DNA from: Phycisphaerae bacterium
Lineage (GTDB): Bacteria; Planctomycetota; Phycisphaerae; Phycisphaerales; SM1A02
Direction of reading: 5' to 3'
Length of the DNA stretch: 10,938 nt
Assembly (NCBI GenBank): GCA_016873355.1
Contig: VGXK01000038.1
Location: 1 to 10,938 of the forward strand
In this document: piece by piece, positions 6,616 to 10,938 of the stretch
Numbering within the stretch: the first letter of the stretch is position 1
How the letters are laid out: each line of letters begins with the position of its first letter
The notes under the pieces: model-generated
The model's input: only the letters and a program-made list of their open reading frames with translations
Database searches by the model: none
What the model was told of the DNA's origin: nothing
Made by a program: the position numbers and the translations under genes

Positions 6616-6683
6616 CCCGCGCCTCGCGCGTGCCCGCGCCTCGCGCGTGTCCGCACCTCGCGCGTGTCCGCACCTCGCGCGTG
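6616..6683. repeat. Four tandem copies of a 17-bp repeat upstream of floA
   Basis: The unit YCCGCRCCTCGCGCGTG occurs at 6616-6632, 6633-6649, 6650-6666 and 6667-6683. Copies 1 and 2 are identical (C at base 1, G at base 6), as are copies 3 and 4 (T and A), so the array looks like duplicated pairs. It fills most of the 122-bp gap between the short NfeD gene and floA and ends 15 bp before the floA -10-like box. Possible roles are repeated regulator binding sites or plain repeat expansion. Confidence 0.85.
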
Positions 6684-6691
6684 TCGCGAGG
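6673..6691. repeat. Inverted repeat with CGTGT loop, just upstream of floA
   Basis: CCTCGCG (6673-6679) pairs with CGCGAGG (6685-6691) across CGTGT. The left arm and most of the loop belong to the last 17-bp tandem repeat, and the right arm exists only here. The core TCGCGCGTGTCGCGA (6675-6689) is identical to that of the hairpin at 2103-2125. The hairpin sits immediately upstream of the floA -10-like box, where it could act as an operator; it lacks the T-run of a terminator. Confidence 0.55.
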
Positions 6692-6697
6692 CTCTGA

Positions 6698-6703
6698 TAC
6701 CCT
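6698..6703 (+). promoter_or_regulatory. -10-like box close to the floA start
   Basis: TACCCT ends 9 bp before the floA ATG at 6713. It matches only three of six consensus bases but keeps the most conserved ones (T1, A2, T6) and fits the TANNCT pattern seen before nfeD and the cysteine-cluster gene. No Shine-Dalgarno lies before floA. A start about 7 bp after the box would leave a leader of 0-3 bases. Confidence 0.4.
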
Positions 6704-6712
6704 GTGCACGCC

Positions 6713-7735
6713 ATGACCACGACCACGCCGATGCTCGCCGCGCTCTCCGACATCAGCATCTGGTGGATCCTCGTCCCCGTCGGCGTCGTCGGTCTGATCA
6801 TCGTCGTCATCATCAGCCAGTACATCCAGCTCTGGCTCCAGGCCCTGCTCTCCGGAGCTCGCGTCAGCCTGCTCGACCTGATCATGATGCGGCTGCGGAA
6901 GGTGCCGCCGAGCGCCATCGTGCTCAACCGCATCGCGGCGCGGAAGGCCGGGCTCGACATCAACACGAACCTGCTCGAGGCGCATTACCTGGCCGGCGGT
7001 CGCGTCGATCGCGTGATTCGCGCCATGATCGCGGCGGACAAGGCGAAGATCGACCTGGGCTGGGACCGCGCCACCGCGATCGATCTCGCCGGGCGCGACA
7101 TTCTCGACGCCGTGCGCACGAGCGTCGATCCGAAGGTGATCGACTGCCCCAATCCGCAGAGCGGCAAGACGACCGTCGACGGCGTGGCGCAGGACGGCAT
7201 CCAGCTCAAGGTCCGCGCTCGCGTCACCGTGCGCACGGCCATTCAGCGGCTCGTCGGCGGCGCCACGGAGGAGACGATCGTCGCTCGAGTCGGCCAGGGC
7301 ATCGTGGCCACGATCGGCTCGAGCGTGAGCCACGCGGCCGTGCTCGAGCACCCCGATCGCATCTCGAAGACGGTGCTCGCGCAGGGCCTCGATTCCGGCA
7401 CCGCGTTCGAGATCCTCTCGATCGACATCGCCGAGGTCGACGTCGGCGAGAACATCGGCGCAAACCTCCAGACCGCGCAGGCGGAAGCCGACAGCAAGCG
7501 CTACCAGGCGCAGGCGGAGCAACGCCGCGCCGCCGCCGTGGCGCAGGAGGCGGAGTACCAGGCGGAAGCGCAGAAGAACCGCGCCCTCGTGGTGCTGGCG
7601 GAAGCCGAGGTTCCCAAGGCGATCGCCGACGCGTTCCGCGCCGGACGCCTGGGCGTGATGGACTTCTATCGCATGCAGAACATGCAGGCCGACACGCAGA
7701 TGCGCCAGTCGATCGGACAGCCTCCCGAGGCGTGA
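6713..7735 (+). CDS. floA: Flotillin-like protein FloA
   Basis: A 340-residue SPFH protein, close to the usual FloA length. Flotillins form membrane microdomains and scaffold membrane enzymes and secretion. A single hydrophobic segment (about 16-35) anchors the N-terminus on the inner face. The SPFH region follows, with landmarks highly typical of bacterial FloA: VIDCPNPQSGKTTVDGVAQDG, VRARVTVRT, RLVGGATEETIVARVGQG, the SHAAVLEHPDRISK segment, and GTAFEILSIDIAEVDVGENIGANLQ. An Ala/Glu-rich coiled coil (about 252-305, with repeated QAEA and AEAEVP) and a C-terminal FRAGRLGVMDFYRMQN element complete the protein. ATG 6713 was preferred over an in-frame GTG at 6704, which would fall where transcription should start. 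It follows two NfeD genes, the classical partners of flotillins, and precedes a glycosyltransferase gene by 9 bp. Confidence 0.95.
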   Translation: MTTTTPMLAALSDISIWWILVPVGVVGLIIVVIISQYIQLWLQALLSGARVSLLDLIMMRLRKVPPSAIVLNRIAARKAGLDINTNLLEAHYLAGGRVDRVIRAMIAADKAKIDLGWDRATAIDLAGRDILDAVRTSVDPKVIDCPNPQSGKTTVDGVAQDGIQLKVRARVTVRTAIQRLVGGATEETIVARVGQGIVATIGSSVSHAAVLEHPDRISKTVLAQGLDSGTAFEILSIDIAEVDVGENIGANLQTAQAEADSKRYQAQAEQRRAAAVAQEAEYQAEAQKNRALVVLAEAEVPKAIADAFRAGRLGVMDFYRMQNMQADTQMRQSIGQPPEA

Positions 7736-7744
7736 TCGCGCCGG

Positions 7745-8518
7745 GTGGAGCGCGTGCCCGTTCTCTTCTGCGTGATTCCCGTCTACAACGAGCCGTCGAC
7801 GCTCGAGCCCTGCGTGGAGCGCGTGCTCGCCGCCCCGCTGCCGCCGGCGTGGTCGCTCGCGGTGATCCTCGTCGACGACGCGTCGGATGCCGAGACCCGC
7901 GCCGCGTCCGAGCGCATCGTGCGTGCGCAGAGCGGCCATCCCGGCCGCGTCGAGCTGCTCGGCCACATCATCAACCGCGGCAAGGGCGCGGCGCTTCGCA
8001 CGGGATTCCGTCGCGTGCTCGAGCGCTGCGCCGACGAATCCGACGCGGTGATCATCCAGGACGCCGATCTCGAGTACGACCCGCGTGACTTCGCGTCGCT
8101 GCTCGACGCGCTTCCCGGCGGCGGCCGCGCGGCCGTCTACGGCAATCGCTGGGGAATGCCGGGGCCTGCGGCGCTCAAGCGCCGACTGCATCGAAGCGGG
8201 AATCGGGCCCTCACCTGGCTGAGCAACCTGCTCACCGGCTACCGCATCGCCGACATGGAGTGCTGCTACAAGCTGATTCCGGTGCCGCTGCTCCGCCGCG
8301 TGCTGCCGCAGTTGAGCGAGAATCGATTCGGCATCGAGCCGCAGCTCACGGCCGTGCTCTCGCGCGAGGGAGCGGAAGTGACCGAGGTGCCGGTGCGATA
8401 CGACCCGCGCGGATTCGCCGCGGGCAAGAAGATCGGGGCACGGGACGGCGTCCGCGCGATCTGGGTGATCGTGCGCGAACGGTTGCGGCGAGCCCCGCGG
8501 CAGGAGACGACCGAGTGA
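7745..8518 (+). CDS. Family 2 glycosyltransferase, dolichol-phosphate mannosyltransferase (DPM1)-like
   Basis: A 257-residue GT-A fold enzyme predicted to move a sugar from a nucleotide donor, probably to a polyprenyl phosphate. Motifs in order: VIPVYNE at 10-16, VDDASDAET at 43-51, NRGKGAALRTGF at 77-88 (the loop typical of DPM1-like enzymes) and QDADLEYDP at 105-113, whose DAD supplies metal binding. DMECCYKL near 174 and the NRFGIEPQLTA segment are also usual in this group. There is no C-terminal membrane domain, so it is a soluble or peripheral enzyme with the single-domain layout of DPM1. The GTG at 7745 is 9 bp after the floA stop; GTG 7754 is a possible alternative, and no clear Shine-Dalgarno precedes either. 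Its stop overlaps the next gene by 4 bp. Donor and acceptor cannot be read from the sequence. Confidence 0.9.
   Translation: MERVPVLFCVIPVYNEPSTLEPCVERVLAAPLPPAWSLAVILVDDASDAETRAASERIVRAQSGHPGRVELLGHIINRGKGAALRTGFRRVLERCADESDAVIIQDADLEYDPRDFASLLDALPGGGRAAVYGNRWGMPGPAALKRRLHRSGNRALTWLSNLLTGYRIADMECCYKLIPVPLLRRVLPQLSENRFGIEPQLTAVLSREGAEVTEVPVRYDPRGFAAGKKIGARDGVRAIWVIVRERLRRAPRQETTE
8502..8506 (+). promoter_or_regulatory. Shine-Dalgarno inside the glycosyltransferase gene for the membrane protein
   Basis: AGGAG lies 8 bases before the GTG at 8515 and supports that start, which also forms a GTGA overlap with the glycosyltransferase stop. Confidence 0.65.
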
Positions 8519-9528
8519 ACTCGTCGCGCACGAGGGCCGCCGCGCCCGACGAATCGCCCGCCGTCGAGCCGCCGGAGCGCGAGCTCGATGAGACGCGCCG
8601 CAGCCTCCTTTCGTGGCGCACGCTGCTGCTCCAGGCGATCGGTTTCGCGCTCGGCGCGGGATTCCTGGTGTGGCTGCTCTGGTTCAGCGGGCCGGGACTC
8701 TGGTCGCGACTGAAGGGCGCCGAGCCTCGCTTGCTCCTGGCGCTCGCCGGGTGCAGCGTGGCGAGCCTGCTGCTCAACGGCGCCATCTTCTGGCTCGCCG
8801 TGCGGCCGATCCGCCCGCTGCCGTTCGTCGAGCTCCAGTGCGTGAACGCCTTCGCCGGGCTCGTGAACTACGCGCCGGTGCGGCTCGGCGTGGTGGCGCG
8901 GATCCTCTGGCACCTGCGCGTCGATCGACTTCGCGTGCGCGAAGTGGCGGCGTGGTTCGCGAGCGTCAGCTACACGATCCTCGTTCCGCTCGGCGCCGCG
9001 CTCGCGGCGGCCCTGCTCGTGACCACGCTCGATTGGCGCTTCGCGCTGCTCATGGCGGCGCTCGTGACGATCGGCGGAGTCGTGGCGCCGTGGGCGGCGA
9101 AGACGAACCTGATCCGCCGCCGCACGAACGGACTCGAGCGCGTGATCACCGATCCCGTCGTGCTCTGGGGCTCGATGGCGCTCCGCATCGCCGATCTCGG
9201 ATTCTGGGCGGCGCGCATGCTCGTGGCCGTCGAGATCCTCGGGCTCGGATTGACGCCCGGGCAGGCGGTGATGCTCGCGATGGCGAACCTCGCCGTCACG
9301 CTCAATCCGTTGGGGCGCATCGGCTATCGCGAGGCGGCGGTCACGCTCGTCGCGTCGAGGCTGCTTGCGGGGGAAGGCGATCTGCTGCGCCAGTCGGGCG
9401 AACTTGCGCTCGTCGAAAGCGCGGGCGAATTCCTCGTGGCGTTGCCGGCGGGACTGCTCGCCGCGCTCATGCTCGCGAAGCGCTGGCGGGCGTCGCGCCG
9501 AACCACGACTCCCGCACGAGCCGCCTGA
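8515..9528 (+). CDS. Lysylphosphatidylglycerol synthase-type (YbhN/UPF0104-like) integral membrane protein
   Basis: A 337-residue polytopic membrane protein. After a polar N-terminal stretch of about 30 residues come hydrophobic segments at about 37-57 and 73-96, a reentrant-looking region with VNYAPVRLGVVAR (117-129), and further helices to the end. The small-P-x-R-x-G-x-x-x-R pattern and the later NLAVTLNPLGRIGYREAAVTL segment resemble the two half-repeats of LPG_synthase_TM (flippase-like) proteins. Such proteins often sit beside family 2 glycosyltransferases and are proposed to flip or modify lipid-linked substrates; the aminoacyl-transferase domain of true MprF is absent. Placed directly after the DPM1-like gene, it may move that enzyme's lipid product across the membrane, which is inference. 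The last 62 bp overlap the convergent gene on the other strand. Confidence 0.78.
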   Translation: MNSSRTRAAAPDESPAVEPPERELDETRRSLLSWRTLLLQAIGFALGAGFLVWLLWFSGPGLWSRLKGAEPRLLLALAGCSVASLLLNGAIFWLAVRPIRPLPFVELQCVNAFAGLVNYAPVRLGVVARILWHLRVDRLRVREVAAWFASVSYTILVPLGAALAAALLVTTLDWRFALLMAALVTIGGVVAPWAAKTNLIRRRTNGLERVITDPVVLWGSMALRIADLGFWAARMLVAVEILGLGLTPGQAVMLAMANLAVTLNPLGRIGYREAAVTLVASRLLAGEGDLLRQSGELALVESAGEFLVALPAGLLAALMLAKRWRASRRTTTPARAA

Positions 9529-10798
9529 GTCCGTCGTGCCGCGCCAGGTACTCGAGCCGCAGCCGCTCGGCGTTGCCGCCGAGCCACGGCGCTCGGCCGG
9601 CGCTTCGGTCGATTCGGCCGATCGCCGCGCGAGCGTCGGCGAGCGAAGCTGCGCCGCCGTCCGCGGACGACGGCGGGCTCGTGGGCGCCGCCACGGAACG
9701 CGCCGCCGCGGCATGCGCCCGCGCCAACCAGCCGACCGCGGCCAGGTTCAGCGCGAGCGCCGCGATTCCGTCGACCATCGGCCAGCCGTAGAAGCCCGAT
9801 CCCCACGCCCGTCCGCCGAGCAGCGTGGCGAGAAGCCAGCGCACGATCAGCTCCTCGATCGCGCCGGACTCGGCGACGGCGCCCGCGCCAGGCGGCGTGG
9901 TGGCCTTGATCGCCTCGAACGTGGCGCCGCGCGGCCACGCGAGCCCGATCGGCGGCACGCGACCCCGGCCGCGCGAGAAGCGACGGCTGCGCACGAGCTG
10001 CGAGAGCACCGTGGCCATCTTGCCGCGCCGCTTGGGCGCCGCGAGCTTCGGATCCTCGGTGCGTGCGAAGACCGCCTGCCGCAGCAGCGAGCCCTGGCGC
10101 TTCGTCGGCGCGCCGATCGGATGGTGCGCAAGCTCCTGCGGCAGCGCCCCGACGAGCAGCTGAACGAGCTCGCGAAACCTCGCTCCGCGCACGCGCTCGA
10201 GCGAGGCCGCCATGAGCTGCTGCGCGAACCAGGCGAGTCCGTCGAGGCGCTCGCGGAACGGCACGTCGTCGCGCTCGAGCCACGACGCGAGCTCGCTCGT
10301 GACCGCGTGCACCTCCTCGTCCGACGCGTCGAGCGAGCCGGCGAGCCGGACCCTCGACGCCCGCTGCGCCTGGGGCAGATTCCGCTGGAATCGCCGCAGA
10401 TCCTCGAGATGCGAGCCGAGCGCCGCGCCTCGGTTTTCGCGCACCGACTGGCACGCGAAGCTGATGCCCACGCGCACGTCGTCGGGCTGCGGCGCGAACG
10501 AGAACGGGAAGATGCGGCACGCGAGCGGCTTCTCGTCGAACCCGAACTCGCCGTGCACGCGGCAGAGGCCGTCGGCCTGCAGGAAGATGCACGCGCCGTC
10601 GTCGCGCTGGCGAAGGAAAAGTGCCCCGCGGAACTCGATCGTCACCGGTTCGCCGAGCCGCTCGCTCCAGCGCTGGCGCTCGAGCCGTTCCAGATCCTCG
10701 CGCGAGAGCTGCACCGTGAAGTCGCGGCAGCAGTCGCCGCACCCGTGGCAGGAATACCGCTGCGACGGCAGCGGCAGCACCTGGAGCGGCAGGCCCAT
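9467..10798 (-). CDS. YkgJ-type cysteine-cluster protein with long C-terminal region
   Basis: A 443-residue protein. Its N-terminus carries the zinc or iron-sulfur cluster signature CxxCxxCC (CHGCGDCC, Cys17, 20, 23 and 24) followed by Cys70, Cys79 and Cys94 in ACIFLQADGLC and PLACRIFPF, the layout of the YkgJ family (CxxCxxCC, then C-x8-C, then C in a P-x-x-C-R motif). The cluster module takes about 100 residues; the remaining 340 are largely helical-looking, with a hydrophobic patch near 315-370 (IEELIVRWLLATLL and later GIAALALNLAAVGWLA). That tail is reminiscent of FliB-like lysine N-methylases, which also begin with a Cys cluster, but I cannot confirm this. Activity is therefore unknown. 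ATG 10798 begins just before the cluster; a TAGACT box lies 8 bp upstream and no Shine-Dalgarno is seen, suggesting a leaderless mRNA. Residues near 370-395 are Ala/Ser-rich. Confidence 0.83.
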   Translation of the reverse strand: MGLPLQVLPLPSQRYSCHGCGDCCRDFTVQLSREDLERLERQRWSERLGEPVTIEFRGALFLRQRDDGACIFLQADGLCRVHGEFGFDEKPLACRIFPFSFAPQPDDVRVGISFACQSVRENRGAALGSHLEDLRRFQRNLPQAQRASRVRLAGSLDASDEEVHAVTSELASWLERDDVPFRERLDGLAWFAQQLMAASLERVRGARFRELVQLLVGALPQELAHHPIGAPTKRQGSLLRQAVFARTEDPKLAAPKRRGKMATVLSQLVRSRRFSRGRGRVPPIGLAWPRGATFEAIKATTPPGAGAVAESGAIEELIVRWLLATLLGGRAWGSGFYGWPMVDGIAALALNLAAVGWLARAHAAAARSVAAPTSPPSSADGGAASLADARAAIGRIDRSAGRAPWLGGNAERLRLEYLARHDGLRRLVRESWFGATPASASRA

Positions 10799-10806
10799 GC
10801 GAGGCG

Positions 10807-10812
10807 AGTCTA
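10807..10812 (-). promoter_or_regulatory. -10-like box for the cysteine-cluster gene
   Basis: On the minus strand TAGACT (four of six consensus bases) ends 8 bp before the ATG at 10798. Together with TATACT before nfeD and TACCCT before floA it forms a TANNCT pattern at nearly constant distance from start codons. Confidence 0.45.
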
Positions 10813-10840
10813 GAGCGCGGGCGACGCGCGACGAAGGCCG

Positions 10841-10882
10841 GCGCCGGATCCGGTCGGCGCAGCGCCGGATCCGGTCGGCGCA
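10841..10882. repeat. Two tandem copies of a 21-bp repeat
   Basis: A 21-bp unit, GCGCCGGATCCGGTCGGCGC plus a final A, occurs at 10841-10861 and identically at 10862-10882. A degenerate third copy (GCGTCGGGCGGCGC) begins at 10883. Each unit holds the palindrome CCGGATCCGG and complementary ends (GCGCCG and CGGCGC), so each can fold into a hairpin. It lies between the cysteine-cluster gene and the gene fragment to its right. Confidence 0.85.
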
Positions 10883-10898
10883 GCGTCGGGCGGCGCGC

Positions 10899-10938
10899 TC
10901 AACCGACCAGGATGCCCTTGTGCCGAAGGAGGAACGCG
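10899..10938 (-). CDS. Possible C-terminal end of a gene entering from the right
   Basis: On the minus strand a frame is open from the window edge to a TGA at 10899-10901 and encodes the last 12 residues, AFLLRHKGILVG. Third positions are mostly G or C. The fragment is too short to name, and only its orientation and the gap before the cysteine-cluster gene support it. Confidence 0.35.
   Translation of the reverse strand, partial: AFLLRHKGILVG

Noticed and set aside
6616..6683. 17-bp tandem array as a CRISPR array
   Set aside because: The units abut without spacers, are too short, and no cas gene is present.

Overview
The window is high-GC bacterial DNA that reads most naturally as a member of Planctomycetota, probably Phycisphaerae/Phycisphaerales. 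This is an inference from gene content: two long prepilin-type proteins with a GFTLxE leader, a DUF1573 protein with an SCGC motif, a FloA-type flotillin beside NfeD proteins, and very strong G/C preference at third codon positions. No rRNA, tRNA, CRISPR array, transposase or phage gene was seen, so this looks like chromosomal core DNA.

Layout from left to right. (1) The C-terminal end of a plus-strand gene with a terminal membrane helix (1-132). (2) A minus-strand pair, RidA-family protein then DUF1573 membrane-anchored protein, joined by a 4-bp ATGA overlap (1595-145). (3) About 630 bp with no convincing gene (1596-2228), holding a promoter/operator-like palindrome and a strong hairpin. (4) Two tandem, paralogous prepilin-type proteins on the plus strand (2229-4225), closed by a textbook intrinsic terminator (4259-4292). 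(5) A membrane gene group on the plus strand: a long NfeD with a ClpP-like protease domain, a short NfeD, a 122-bp spacer with 17-bp tandem repeats, then FloA, a DPM1-like family 2 glycosyltransferase and an LPG-synthase-type membrane protein (4327-9528). Most genes here overlap by 4 bp or lie within 9 bp of each other. (6) A converging minus-strand cysteine-cluster (YkgJ-type) protein of 443 residues (10798-9467), whose 3' end overlaps the membrane protein gene by 62 bp. (7) A short spacer with a 21-bp tandem repeat and possibly the last codons of another minus-strand gene.

The long and short NfeD proteins and FloA probably work together at the membrane, as NfeD/flotillin pairs do elsewhere. 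The glycosyltransferase and the membrane protein after FloA probably act on a polyprenyl- or lipid-linked sugar, so the block joins membrane organisation with envelope glycan or lipid work. The best regulatory signal is a TANNCT hexamer 6-9 bp before the start codons of the three genes that open transcription units (long NfeD, FloA, cysteine-cluster protein), which suggests leaderless transcripts. The prepilin gene, by contrast, has a proper Shine-Dalgarno sequence.
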